From Mycobacterium bourgelatii (GTDB lineage Bacteria; Actinomycetota; Actinomycetes; Mycobacteriales; Mycobacteriaceae), in the NCBI RefSeq assembly GCF_010723575.1, contig NZ_BLKZ01000001.1, positions 4,216,001-4,280,000 on the forward strand: DNA of 64,000 bases, in the 5' to 3' direction. Position numbers and translations under genes: made by a program. Below are positions 25,055-33,483 of this stretch, piece after piece; position 1 is the stretch's first letter, and each line of letters opens with the position of its first letter. The notes under the pieces were generated by a model that saw only the letters and a program-made list of their open reading frames with translations, was not told the origin of the DNA and did no database searches.

Positions 25055-26920
25055 TCATCGACGACTGCGGGCAGTCGATGCGCGCCGCTCCGCCCGGTTC
25101 ATGCCCGATCCGTTTTCCTCGTACCGCGCGTAGGCGTCGACGATCTCGCCGACGAGTCGGTGGCGCACCACATCGGCGCTGGTCAGCTGGGCGATATGGA
25201 TGTCGTCGATGTCGTCGAGGATGTCGACCGCCGCCCGTAGGCCCGATTTGGCGCCACCGGGCAGATCGATCTGGGTGACATCGCCGGTGACGACAACCTT
25301 GGACCCGAAGCCCAGGCGGGTCAGGAACATCTTCATCTGCTCGGCGGTGGTGTTCTGCGCCTCGTCCAAGACGATGAACGCGTCGTTGAGTGTGTTGTGA
25401 GTGAGCAGGAAATCTTCGGTGACGTACAGCGAATCGGCGGCCGCCACCCGAATGCACACGGCCTCTTCGGTGCCCGCGGATTCGATCCGATCGATGAAAC
25501 GCCTCGGCCGCCCGCCTGCGCTCGCCTCGTACGCCGCGGCGTTGCGGGCGTGCCGGAACGGGACGATCCCTTCGGGCAGGCGGATGTCGAGGATGCTGGC
25601 GTCGGAACGACGGTGCTCGGAGGCGGTACCGCCGAGCGATTGCACCAAGAACGTCACGTCGGCGCGCAACCGGTCGGACGTCGTGAACTCGACGCACGTC
25701 CGGTCCGGGCGGGTGAGCGAACCGTGCTGCGAGTCGAGCAGGCCCTGCAACACCGCCAGTCGCACATCGGGCGAATTGAAGAGATAGTCCTCCGGGACGA
25801 ACTCCATGGCGGACCGGCCCGCCGCCGACCCGAGCTCGTAGGGGTCGACAGACACCGGCCGCGGGTTGAAGTCCACCGGTGCACTCAACAGCGGCAGCTC
25901 GTAGCGGTGACCGTGCGGGGCGTGCAGGTTCCCGATCATCTCTTTGGTTTGCAACACCCGCAGCCGGGGCGTCCCACGCCGGTCGTCGGGGCGGCCGGAA
26001 TGCGGGTAGACCGACCAGAGATGATCACCGGACGCAAGCGCCGAGGAACCGTCCTGGGTGCAGACCCGGTAGATCTCCTTGAAGCCCTGCGGGTAGACGC
26101 CCAACACCGCCGTGGGGCGCCCGTCGGAACCGATCACCGAATCGCCGACCCGCAGCTCACCGATGGGCCGGAAGCCGTTGGGGGTCAACACTTTTGCATG
26201 CAACGGCTGCGCCCTACCCCGCATGTAGGCCAGGGGCGCAACCTCGATGACCCCGGCGGCCATCAGCTTTGGGATCAGCTCGGGATCCATCATGTCGTAT
26301 AGCGCGTCATACAACGGCCGCAGATACGGGTCGATCTTCTCACTCAGGGTGCCCGGCAGAAAGCCAAGGCGCTCACCGGCTTCCACGGCGGGCCGCGTCA
26401 AGATGATGCGCGTGACCTTCTTCGTCTGCAGTGCATGCACCGCCTTGGCCATGGCGAGATAGGTCTTTCCGGTGCCCGCCGGTCCGATCCCGAACACGAT
26501 GGTATTGGCGTCGATCGCGTCGACATAGTGCTTCTGGTTGAGCGTCTTGGGCCGGATCGTCTTCCCTCGGCGCGACAGGATGTCGAGGGTAAGCACCTCG
26601 GCCGGAGACGCGTTGCCGGCACCGACCAGCATGGCGACGCTGTGGCGTACCGCCTCGGGCGTCAGCTGTTGGCCACTGCTGACGATCGCCACCAGCTCGG
26701 ACACCGCGCGTTCGGCGAGTGCCGCATCGGCCGGCTCACCCGACATGGTGACGGTGTTGCCGCGCACGTGCAGCTTGGCGTTCAAAAGACTTTCGAGGGC
26801 TCGCAGATTCTCATCGGCCGAACCCAGGAAACCCACGACGAGGTCGGGCGGAACATCGATGCTGCTGCGAACCTGAGCGGAGGACGATCCCTCAGCAGCG
26901 CGGGTTTCGCGTGGCGTCAC
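25055..26920 (-). CDS. phoH1: PhoH-family ATPase containing an intein
   Basis: A PhoH-like P-loop ATPase (Rv2368c homologue), a predicted RNA-associated NTPase usually encoded next to ybeY. The 621-residue precursor is interrupted by a 273-residue intein at residues 237-509; the spliced host would be 348 residues, close to M. tuberculosis PhoH1 (352). Walker A is GPAGTGKT at residues 146-153. Walker B (FIVLDEAQN) lies just after the intein, which is inserted between YMRGR and TLNDAF. The C-terminal sequence VVVTGDVTQIDLPGGAKSG is conserved. Activity should depend on protein splicing. It is first in the phoH-ybeY-CNNM-era gene string. Confidence 0.95.
   Translation of the reverse strand: MTPRETRAAEGSSSAQVRSSIDVPPDLVVGFLGSADENLRALESLLNAKLHVRGNTVTMSGEPADAALAERAVSELVAIVSSGQQLTPEAVRHSVAMLVGAGNASPAEVLTLDILSRRGKTIRPKTLNQKHYVDAIDANTIVFGIGPAGTGKTYLAMAKAVHALQTKKVTRIILTRPAVEAGERLGFLPGTLSEKIDPYLRPLYDALYDMMDPELIPKLMAAGVIEVAPLAYMRGRAQPLHAKVLTPNGFRPIGELRVGDSVIGSDGRPTAVLGVYPQGFKEIYRVCTQDGSSALASGDHLWSVYPHSGRPDDRRGTPRLRVLQTKEMIGNLHAPHGHRYELPLLSAPVDFNPRPVSVDPYELGSAAGRSAMEFVPEDYLFNSPDVRLAVLQGLLDSQHGSLTRPDRTCVEFTTSDRLRADVTFLVQSLGGTASEHRRSDASILDIRLPEGIVPFRHARNAAAYEASAGGRPRRFIDRIESAGTEEAVCIRVAAADSLYVTEDFLLTHNTLNDAFIVLDEAQNTTAEQMKMFLTRLGFGSKVVVTGDVTQIDLPGGAKSGLRAAVDILDDIDDIHIAQLTSADVVRHRLVGEIVDAYARYEENGSGMNRAERRASTARSRR
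25394..26212 (-). other. intein in PhoH, class 3 signature with degenerate homing endonuclease
   Basis: Residues 237-509 of the PhoH precursor. Block A is AQPLHAKVLTPNGFRPIGEL, so the first residue is Ala rather than Cys or Ser. Block B carries GDHLW (Trp302), block F AVCIRV (Cys489), and block G LLTHN followed by host Thr510. Trp, Cys and Thr at these places form the WCT set that marks class 3 inteins, which splice through the block F Cys when position 1 is not a nucleophile. The centre has DOD (LAGLIDADG)-like remains: PYELGSAAGRSA and RLAVLQGLLDSQHGS. The first lacks the catalytic acid, so homing is probably lost while splicing is retained. Confidence 0.85.
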
Positions 26921-26989
26921 GTGGCTTCTAATGCCTGCTTTCTGGCTCTTTCGGATTGGGCCGGGTTGGAAGCCTCAGTCTACCGCCGC

Positions 26990-27226
26990 TCACCGGCGGC
27001 TTCCCAATATTTCAATGCCCGTGAGCAGGATGTGAAGTCCCCGCTCGAAGTCGGCGCGCGCCGTGGAACGCTGGCTGGCCTGGGCCAAAGCGGCGATGTG
27101 CGGGTGTTCGGCGTCGGCCAGTCGGCCGATTCGGGCCGCGACCGCGATCTGCTCGCGGTCCCGATCGGATCCGGCGAGCGGACCGGCCAATTCCACCTGG
27201 GCGCTGCCCATGACGAGGCGCAGCAC
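26990..27226 (-). pseudogene. C-terminal fragment of a TetR-type regulator
   Basis: The minus-strand frame reads as the ligand-binding C-terminus of a TetR/AcrR regulator: VELAGPLAGSDRDREQIAVA, HIAALAQASQR and the terminal helix FERGLHILLTGIEILG. The DNA-binding N-terminal domain is absent. Sequence directly upstream (from about 27233) belongs to a hydrolase fragment on the other strand, as if a deletion removed both 5' ends of a divergent pair. No function is expected. Confidence 0.5.
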
Positions 27227-27234
27227 CGCCCGGA

Positions 27235-27597
27235 ATGCCGTTGGGCCGCTACGAGCAGCACTTCGCCGCCGCCGGCATCGTCACTTTCGCCTTCGACTAC
27301 CGCAATCTCGGTGCTTCCGACGGCACGCCACGACAACGGCTCAGTCTCGCCAGACATCGCCAGGACATCGTTTCGGCGCTTGACTTCGTGCGCGGACTGC
27401 CCGACATCGACGCCGGTCGCGTCGGGTTGTGGGGCACCAGCCTCGGCGCCATGCACGTGCTGCTCGTGGCCTCGCGACACCGCCTCGGTGCTGGCGGGGC
27501 GTCCGTTTGCGCTGGATCAGCTGACCGGCGACGGCGTCGCCGAGTTGCGGGCGCGCCTACGACTCCAGGCCGGAACCGGTGTCCCACCGCGGCGTGA
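27235..27597 (+). pseudogene. internal fragment of an alpha/beta hydrolase
   Basis: The plus strand encodes the middle of an alpha/beta hydrolase: RYEQHFAAAGIVTFAFDYRN, GASDGTPRQ, the nucleophile elbow GLWGTSLGAMHVLL, then a frameshift near 27475. The continuation (VLAGRPFALDQLTGDGVAEL) lies in another frame. The N-terminal oxyanion-loop part is missing at the junction with the TetR fragment, and the 3' end runs into the rsmE coding sequence. It is a deletion relic. Confidence 0.6.
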
Positions 27598-28324
27598 GGA
27601 CTCCTAACGCTCCCAACGCCACCGCAGCCGCGGTCGACGTGCGTAACACGGTGGGCCCCAAGCGGACCGCCACGGCACCGGCCGCAGTCAAACCGGTGAG
27701 TTCATCCGGTGCGATTCCGCCCTCGGGGCCAACCAATAACGTCAGCGAGTTCGGTTGACTCGCCGCGACATCCGCGATGCGTGCGGTCGCCGACTCATGC
27801 AAGGCCAGCACCATCCCACCCGCGGCCACCGTCTCCCGGACCCGCTCGGTCAGAGCCGCGGTGGACAGCACGCCGTCGACCGGGGGAATGTGCGCGCGGC
27901 GGGATTGCCGGGCCGCCGCCCGAGCGACGGCTCGCCACCTACGCAGGCCCTTGTCCACCCGGGCGCCCTCCCAGTTGGCCACGCAGCGGGACGATTGCCA
28001 CGCCACGAAGGCGTCCGCGCCGGCCTCGGTGGCCAATTCGATTGCGAGCTCAGAGCGTTCGGATTTCGGCAACGCCTGCACCACCGTCACCTTCGGCTGC
28101 GCCGGCGAAACACTCCAGCGCTCGCACACCCGGGCCCGCAGACCGTCACGCCCCGTCTGTTCGACCACGCATCGAGCCAGACCGCCGACGCCGTCGCCAA
28201 GGACCAACTCTTCGCCTACCCGGATCCGCCGGACCGTGGCGGCATGAAACCCTTCATCGCCCTCGACGGAGGCTAGGGCGCCGGTTTCGGGCAGTGCGTC
28301 GACGTAGAACAGCGTCGCCACCAT
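27557..28324 (-). CDS. rsmE: 16S rRNA (uracil1498-N3)-methyltransferase RsmE
   Basis: A 255-residue SPOUT methyltransferase that methylates U1498 of 16S rRNA using SAM. After an N-terminal PUA-like domain (HAATVRRIRVGEELVLGDG) come the conserved KSERSELAIELATEAGAD, the knot motifs LLVGPEGGIAPDEL near residue 200 and LGPTVLRTSTAAAVAL near residue 230. It is homologous to Rv2372c. It sits 24 nt downstream of dnaJ2 on the same strand, the usual mycobacterial hrcA-dnaJ2-rsmE order. Confidence 0.94.
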   Translation of the reverse strand: MVATLFYVDALPETGALASVEGDEGFHAATVRRIRVGEELVLGDGVGGLARCVVEQTGRDGLRARVCERWSVSPAQPKVTVVQALPKSERSELAIELATEAGADAFVAWQSSRCVANWEGARVDKGLRRWRAVARAAARQSRRAHIPPVDGVLSTAALTERVRETVAAGGMVLALHESATARIADVAASQPNSLTLLVGPEGGIAPDELTGLTAAGAVAVRLGPTVLRTSTAAAVALGALGVLTPRWDTGSGLES

Positions 28325-28348
28325 GGGAAGCTCCCTGGAACGGCTGCG

Positions 28349-29497
28349 TCAGCGTCCGGTGAAGGTCTCGCGCAGTCGGCTGAAGAGCCCACCACCGCCG
28401 CCGTGCGTCGAGCGCACCTCGGCCACATCACGACTGCGCTTGTTCTTGAACTCGCGCAGCAGCTCGGCGTCGCGGTGGTCCAGCCGGGTCGGGACGACCA
28501 CCTCGACGTGGATGTGCAGGTCGCCGCGGACGGCCGAGCGCAGCTGCGGCATGCCGTGCCCGCGCAGAGTGATCGTGGCACCCGGTTGCGTGCCGGGCGG
28601 GATGACGATCTCGGTGGGGCCGTCGATGATGGCGTCCACGGTGATCGTCGTGCCGAGTGCCGCGTCGACCATCGGAACCGAGACGGTGCAGTGCAGGTCA
28701 TCGCCTTGGCGAACGAAGATGTCGTGGGCTTGCTCGTGAACCTCGACGTACAAGTCACCGGCCGGTCCGCCCCCGGGGCCGACCTCACCCTGCGCGGCGA
28801 GCCGTACCCGCATCCCCTCGCCGACGCCGGCGGGGATCTTGACGCTGATGTCCCGGCGGGCTCGGACACGCCCGTCGCCCATGCACTGGTGGCACGGGTC
28901 GGGAATGACGACGCCGACGCCGCGGCAGGTGGGACACGGCCGGGTGGTCACCATCTGGCCCAGCAGCGAACGCTGAACGGTCTGCACCTCGCCGCGACCC
29001 GCGCAGGTGTCGCACGGTACGGGCGCGGAATCGCCGTGGGTGCCCTTGCCCTGGCATTGGTTGCACAGCACCGCGGTGTCGACGGTGACCTGCTTGGTGA
29101 CGCCGGTTGCGCACTCCTCGAGATCCAGTCGCATGCGCAGCAGTGAGTCCGAGCCGGGACGGACCCGCCCGATCGGACCGCGCGATGTCGCGCCCGCGCT
29201 GAAGCCTCCGCCGAAGAACGCTTCGAAGACGTCACCCAAACCGCCGAACCCGCCGAAGCCACCCGCGGACGCGGCGCCTGATGCGAGCGGATCCCCGCCC
29301 ATATCGACAATGCGCCGCTTCTCCGGGTCGCTCAGTACTTCGTAGGCGGCGCTGATCTCCTTGAACCTCGCCTGCGCGGCCTCGTCGGGGTTGACATCGG
29401 GGTGCAATTCCCGCGCCAGTTTTCGATAGGCGCGTTTGATTTCCGCGTCGCTGGCACCCCTGCCAACACCGAGCAGCCCGTAGTAATCGCGTGCCAC
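28349..29497 (-). CDS. dnaJ2: chaperone DnaJ2
   Basis: A 382-residue type I Hsp40 co-chaperone of DnaK. The J domain (residues 1-70) carries HPD in ARELHPDVNPDEA. A Gly/Phe-rich linker (GGFGGFGGLGDVFEAFFGG) follows, then four zinc-finger repeats, CNQCQGKG, CDTCAGRG, CPTCRGVG and CHQCMGDG, and the C-terminal substrate-binding domains. It lies 72 nt downstream of hrcA in the same direction, so it is probably in the HrcA-controlled heat-shock operon. Confidence 0.96.
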   Translation of the reverse strand: MARDYYGLLGVGRGASDAEIKRAYRKLARELHPDVNPDEAAQARFKEISAAYEVLSDPEKRRIVDMGGDPLASGAASAGGFGGFGGLGDVFEAFFGGGFSAGATSRGPIGRVRPGSDSLLRMRLDLEECATGVTKQVTVDTAVLCNQCQGKGTHGDSAPVPCDTCAGRGEVQTVQRSLLGQMVTTRPCPTCRGVGVVIPDPCHQCMGDGRVRARRDISVKIPAGVGEGMRVRLAAQGEVGPGGGPAGDLYVEVHEQAHDIFVRQGDDLHCTVSVPMVDAALGTTITVDAIIDGPTEIVIPPGTQPGATITLRGHGMPQLRSAVRGDLHIHVEVVVPTRLDHRDAELLREFKNKRSRDVAEVRSTHGGGGGLFSRLRETFTGR

Positions 29498-29569
29498 GAT
29501 TTACCTTTCCTGTACGGGGACCGTGCCGCCGTTAGGCGGCTGTCCCCAAGATCCGTAGCGGGTGCCCGC

Positions 29570-30601
29570 TCATCGAGCACCCAGCACTTCGCCGATATAC
29601 ATGGCAACCGCGGCCACACTAGCCATAGTTCCCGGGTAGTCCATGCGGGTGGGCCCCAGCACACCCATGCCTCCGTAGACGGTGTCGTTCGAGCCGTATG
29701 CGGTCGTGACCACTGAGGTGCCGGCCATCTGCTCGGCCTCGGTTTCGTGCCCGATGCGCACCGTGACCTTGCCGGCTTCCTGCTGGGCCGCCAACAAACG
29801 CAGCACCACGACCTGTTCCTCGAGGGCTTCGAGGACTGAGCGCAGCGATCCGCCGAAGTCCGCGGCATTGCGGGTCAGATTGGCGGTGCCGCCCAGCAGC
29901 AAGCGTTCCTCGGTGTGCTCCACCAATGACTCCAGCAACACGGTGGCCGAGCGGCCGACCGCGTCGCCCAGACCATCGCCGGCCCGCAGGTGGGCCGCGA
30001 GATCTGCCACGGCGACCGAGGCCGCCGAGAGCTTCTTGCCTACCAGCGCCTGGCCCAGCATTTCGCGCAGTTGGGAGAGCTGGTGGTCGTCGATGACGTC
30101 GCCGAGTTCGACGATGCGCTGATCAACCCGGCCGGTGTCGGTGATGACCACCATCAACAGCCGGGCCGGCGTCAGCGCGATCACTTCCAGATGGCGGACG
30201 GTCGACGTGGACAGCGTCGGGTACTGCACCACGGCAACCTGACGGGTCAGTTGCGCCAGCAGCCGCACGGCACGGCGCAACACGTCGTCGAGGTCGACGC
30301 CGGATTCCAAGAATTGTTGGATCGCCCGCCGCTCGGCCGTGGACAGAGGCTTGACGTCGTCAAGGCGATCGACAAACTCTCGGTAGCCCTTTTCCGTGGG
30401 CACTCGCCCGGAACTGGTGTGCGGCTGGGTGATGTACCCCTCGGCCTCCAGCACCGCCATGTCGTTACGGACGGTTGCTGACGAGACGCCCAAGTTATGC
30501 CGTTCTACCAGTGATTTCGAGCCGATCGGCTCTTTGGTGGAGACGAAGTCGGCGACGATGGCACGCAGCACCTGGAAACGTCGCTCTTCGGCGCTTCCCA
30601 T
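29570..30601 (-). CDS. hrcA: heat-inducible transcription repressor HrcA
   Basis: A 343-residue repressor of class I heat-shock genes that binds CIRCE elements. The N-terminal winged helix (ERRFQVLRAIVADFVSTKEP, SSATVRNDMAVLEAEGYITQ) is followed by the GAF-like effector domain and the conserved C-terminal GSNDTVYGGMGVLGPTRMDY, YIGEVL. I saw no consensus CIRCE repeat in its own upstream region (30602-30794). It heads the hrcA-dnaJ2-rsmE string. The start MGSAEERRFQVLR is conserved. Confidence 0.96.
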   Translation of the reverse strand: MGSAEERRFQVLRAIVADFVSTKEPIGSKSLVERHNLGVSSATVRNDMAVLEAEGYITQPHTSSGRVPTEKGYREFVDRLDDVKPLSTAERRAIQQFLESGVDLDDVLRRAVRLLAQLTRQVAVVQYPTLSTSTVRHLEVIALTPARLLMVVITDTGRVDQRIVELGDVIDDHQLSQLREMLGQALVGKKLSAASVAVADLAAHLRAGDGLGDAVGRSATVLLESLVEHTEERLLLGGTANLTRNAADFGGSLRSVLEALEEQVVVLRLLAAQQEAGKVTVRIGHETEAEQMAGTSVVTTAYGSNDTVYGGMGVLGPTRMDYPGTMASVAAVAMYIGEVLGAR

Positions 30602-30794
30602 CGGCTATCCCCTCCTCCACTCTGGACTGATTCATTTTACGGTCTAAACAGGCCATCAACGTCCACGAACGCCGCGCTTGACGCGCTATACAGAATTAAC
30701 CCGCGGGTCACTGGGCCATTCCCGGCGCATTCGGTCTAGCCTTTTTCTCCATGGTCCTGTCGAGCCGGGACGAAGCGGGCGAAAGCGACGGCGG

Positions 30795-31109
30795 ATGATT
30801 TTCAAGGGCGTGCGCGAGGGCAAGCCTTACCCCGAGCACGGGTTGACGTATCGGGATTGGGCGCAAATTCCGCCCCAACAAATACGACTGGACGAATTGG
30901 TCACAACGACGACGGTCCTGGCGCTGGACCGGCTGCTGTCGGAGGATTCGACCTTCTACGGCGACCTCTTCCCACACGCGGTGAAATGGCACGGGGTCAC
31001 CTACCTCGAAGACGGTCTGCATCGAGCGGTGCGCGCCGCGCTGCGTAATCGAACCGTGCTGCACGCGCGGGTGTTCGACATGGATGTGCCGCCTGGCGGG
31101 GCGAAATAG
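30795..31109 (+). CDS. conserved hypothetical protein (Rv2375-like)
   Basis: A 104-residue homologue of Rv2375, function unknown. The sequence is strongly conserved across mycobacteria: MIFKGVREGKPYPEHGLTYR, IRLDELVTTTTVLALDRLLS, DLFPHAVKWHGVTYLEDGLHRAVRAALR. No signal peptide or membrane segment is present. ATG at 30795 was chosen because residues before it (the frame is open to 30678) lie in the hrcA promoter region and are not conserved. It is divergent from hrcA, as in M. tuberculosis. Confidence 0.88.
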   Translation: MIFKGVREGKPYPEHGLTYRDWAQIPPQQIRLDELVTTTTVLALDRLLSEDSTFYGDLFPHAVKWHGVTYLEDGLHRAVRAALRNRTVLHARVFDMDVPPGGAK

Positions 31110-31190
31110 TTCAACTCGCCGGTCACATTTGGGTGCCGCCAGGTGTCGAGTTGATAGGACCGTCAACTCGTAGACACTCAGGAGGACACC

Positions 31191-31805
31191 ATGTCCCGAT
31201 TACCGGGAGTATCGGACCGCGACGCCGGTTTGGCCGCCAAGATCGCCTTTTTCTTCACCCGGCGCAAGCTGGCGAAAATGGCCGGATTGCAGACCGTGGG
31301 CCACGCCGAGATGCTCGAGCCGCTGCGCATGTACGCCCATATCCCCAAGGTGCTCAATGCGTACGGACGCCTGGAACAGGCGGAGGCGAGCCTCGACATG
31401 CTCAGTCCGCGCCATCGCGTTCTGGCGGAGCTGAAATCGGCGACGACGGTCAACTGCGAATACTGCATCGATCTCGGTTCCCAGATCGCACGCGGAATGG
31501 GGCTGACCGACGAGGAGCTGCTGGCGATGGCCGACTTCGAGAACGCCTCGCGCTTCTCCGAAGTCGACAAGCTGATCCTGCGTTATGCGACCGCGATCAG
31601 CCGCACCCCGGTCGAGGTCAGCGATGACTTGTTCGACGCGTTGCGTGCGCATTTCGATACGGCTCAGCTGGTGGCACTGACACACATCATCACGCTGGGC
31701 AACCTTCGAGCCCGGTTCAACATTGCGCTGGGCATCGGAGCGGCGGGCTTCTCCGACGGTAGAGTCTGCGCGCTGCCCTCGCCGAGGCCGGCCCAGGCGC
31801 CATGA
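31191..31805 (+). CDS. carboxymuconolactone decarboxylase / AhpD-like protein
   Basis: A 204-residue AhpD-fold protein with the redox CxxC in TVNCEYCIDLGSQIARG near residues 88-91 and the downstream His of the family in ALTHIITLGN. Family members act as peroxidase partners or decarboxylases; the substrate is unknown. It has a strong AGGAGG ribosome binding site 6 nt before ATG 31191. Its stop overlaps the start of the following ECF sigma factor (ATGA). Such carboxymuconolactone-decarboxylase genes are the characteristic neighbours of ECF41 sigma factors and their likely targets. Confidence 0.88.
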   Translation: MSRLPGVSDRDAGLAAKIAFFFTRRKLAKMAGLQTVGHAEMLEPLRMYAHIPKVLNAYGRLEQAEASLDMLSPRHRVLAELKSATTVNCEYCIDLGSQIARGMGLTDEELLAMADFENASRFSEVDKLILRYATAISRTPVEVSDDLFDALRAHFDTAQLVALTHIITLGNLRARFNIALGIGAAGFSDGRVCALPSPRPAQAP

Positions 31806-32683
31806 CGGCGGACCGGGACCTCACCGCACGTTTCGAAGCGGCCAGGCCGCAACTAGGAGCCGTGGCCTACCGGATGCTGGGTTCGATCGACGACGCCGAG
31901 GATGCCGTTCAGGAAGCCTGGTTGCGGCTGCGCGGCAGCGCGACCGACGACATCGCCAATCTCGACGCGTGGCTGACCACCGTGGTGGCGCGAATCTGCT
32001 TGAACACGCTGCGCACCCGCCGTGCCCGCGGTGGGGAGGAGCTGGTGGAGCAGCTCCCCGATCCGATCATCGACGCGGCCGAAGACTCCGACCCGGAACA
32101 TCGGGCGATGCTGGCGGATGCGGTCGGCATGGCCTTGTTCGTGGTGCTGGACACATTGCCGCCCGCAGAGCGGTTGGCATTCGTGTTGCACGACGCCTTT
32201 GCCGTCCCGTTCGACCAGATCGCACCAATCGTGGACAGGTCGCCCGACGCAACCCGCAAGCTGGCCAGCCGCGCCCGGCGGCGCATCGAGGAAGCTAATC
32301 CCGTCCCGGACGGCGACCTGGCCGCCCAGCGCGCGGTCGTCGACGCCTTCTTCGCGGCGGGCCGCAGCGGCGACTTCGACCGACTGGTGTCCGTGTTGCA
32401 TCCGGACGCCGTGCTCCGCGGCGACTTCGGACCTGGCGCCGGATACCGCACCAAGGGCGCGTCCTCGGTGGCGGAGCTGGCCCAGAGTTACGCGGGACCG
32501 GAGCGCGAGGTGCGCGTCGCCACCGTCAACGGCGCCGCCGGGGCGGTCATCTTCGTCTCCGGCCGGCCGTCCGCGGTCATGGGATTCTTGGTGCGGGACG
32601 GCAGGATCACCTCGATCGACGTCCTGGCCGACCCGGCGCGCATCGCCAAACTCGACCTGGGCGCGGTGGGCCCTGGAGATTGA
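31802..32683 (+). CDS. ECF41/SigJ-type sigma factor with SnoaL-like C-terminus
   Basis: A 293-residue extracytoplasmic-function sigma factor. Sigma2 is at residues 10-75 (YRMLGSIDDAEDAVQEAWLR) and sigma4 at about residues 110-165 (LPPAERLAFVLHDAFAVPFDQIA, SPDATRKLASRARRRIEE). A C-terminal NTF2/SnoaL-like domain (residues 180-290) acts in ECF41 proteins as an in-cis regulator in place of a separate anti-sigma factor. M. tuberculosis SigJ has the same layout. Translational coupling with the upstream AhpD-like gene fits the ECF41 pattern. It is absent from this location in M. tuberculosis. Confidence 0.88.
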   Translation: MTADRDLTARFEAARPQLGAVAYRMLGSIDDAEDAVQEAWLRLRGSATDDIANLDAWLTTVVARICLNTLRTRRARGGEELVEQLPDPIIDAAEDSDPEHRAMLADAVGMALFVVLDTLPPAERLAFVLHDAFAVPFDQIAPIVDRSPDATRKLASRARRRIEEANPVPDGDLAAQRAVVDAFFAAGRSGDFDRLVSVLHPDAVLRGDFGPGAGYRTKGASSVAELAQSYAGPEREVRVATVNGAAGAVIFVSGRPSAVMGFLVRDGRITSIDVLADPARIAKLDLGAVGPGD

Positions 32684-32698
32684 CGCTTCGCTGTCGTC

Positions 32699-33214
32699 CT
32701 ACTGCCGTGCGGCCTGCAGCAGATCCATCGCCGAGTCACGCGACAGCACCCAGCCACCTTGGTTGACGAAGGTGACGTTCTTGATGACGGGTGGCGACAG
32801 CTTGGGGCCCGATACCGCAACATCGGCCGTGGCCGTCCCATCCGCGGCGGGCTGGATGTTGGTGATTCCGAACGCCAACGGCAGGGACCCGTTCTTCTCG
32901 GCCTTCTTCAGCGCGTGGTCGGCCAGGCGCGCCTCGGTGCCGCCGATGCCTCCCTCCACCAGGTTGCTCTTGTTGGCGAACGGAACTCCCGGGTCGGCGA
33001 GGCTGTTGAGGATGCCGGTCAGCTGCGCGGCGGACGGCAGGCCGACCGCCGGAGCGGGAGTGGGAATGGGTGCCGGGTCGAGCGGCAGCGGCGCACCAAC
33101 GGACAGCGGCGGCGCCTGGTAAGTGGCCGGCGACGCGGATGCGACGGCAGTTGCGCCTGCGCCGGCTACGCCGATTGCGGCCATTGCAGCCGCGGCTACG
33201 ACTAGCGATTTCAT
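32699..33214 (-). CDS. cfp2: low-molecular-weight secreted antigen MTB12 (CFP-2)
   Basis: A 171-residue exported protein homologous to Rv2376c (MTB12/CFP-2), a culture-filtrate antigen of unknown function. The signal peptide is MKSLVVAAAAMAAIGVAGAG followed by ATAVASASPA, with probable cleavage after ASA. A Pro/Ala-rich linker follows, then the conserved domain: NSLADPGVPFANKSNLVEGG, TEARLADHALKKAEKNG and NVTFVNQGGWVLSRDSAMDL. ATG at 33214 is the family start. In M. tuberculosis cfp2 is followed by mbtH; here about 29 kb of biosynthetic genes lie between it and mbtG. Confidence 0.95.
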   Translation of the reverse strand: MKSLVVAAAAMAAIGVAGAGATAVASASPATYQAPPLSVGAPLPLDPAPIPTPAPAVGLPSAAQLTGILNSLADPGVPFANKSNLVEGGIGGTEARLADHALKKAEKNGSLPLAFGITNIQPAADGTATADVAVSGPKLSPPVIKNVTFVNQGGWVLSRDSAMDLLQAARQ

Positions 33215-33425
33215 CACTTGGTTCCCCTTCGATTGGCACGTAACGCGACACAGCAGCGGCGGCGGTCGCATCCCCCGTGTTGCAGATGTGCATCTTGTGA
33301 CAGATGTGTCGTTATTCGGTGGGGCTACGTTACGCGGACGGGATGTGTGCCACCTAAGCCGGACCTGTTCGAAAACTGTGTGCCCGCCATGAACGCACCC
33401 CGTTGGCAACTCGCCTCAAGTTCGC

Positions 33426-33444
33426 CAAGCCTAAGCTAACCACG
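33426..33444. promoter_or_regulatory. weak IdeR-box-like site upstream of the SagB-type gene
   Basis: The right half AGCTAACC matches the IdeR/DtxR consensus half AGSCTAACC well, but the left half is poor (about 11 of 19 positions overall). It lies 40 nt upstream of the chosen start of the SagB-type gene. I list it only because the other operons of this cluster carry clear boxes. Confidence 0.25.
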
Positions 33445-33483
33445 CCGAACGATGAATCGCGTACACCGACGAAGGACGTGCGA

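Noticed and set aside
27235..27597. A functional small alpha/beta hydrolase gene
   Set aside because: The N-terminal half of the fold is missing and the frame breaks shortly after the nucleophile elbow, so it was called a pseudogene.
30602..30794. A CIRCE element ahead of hrcA
   Set aside because: I looked for TTAGCACTC and its inverted partner in this interval and did not find a convincing match.
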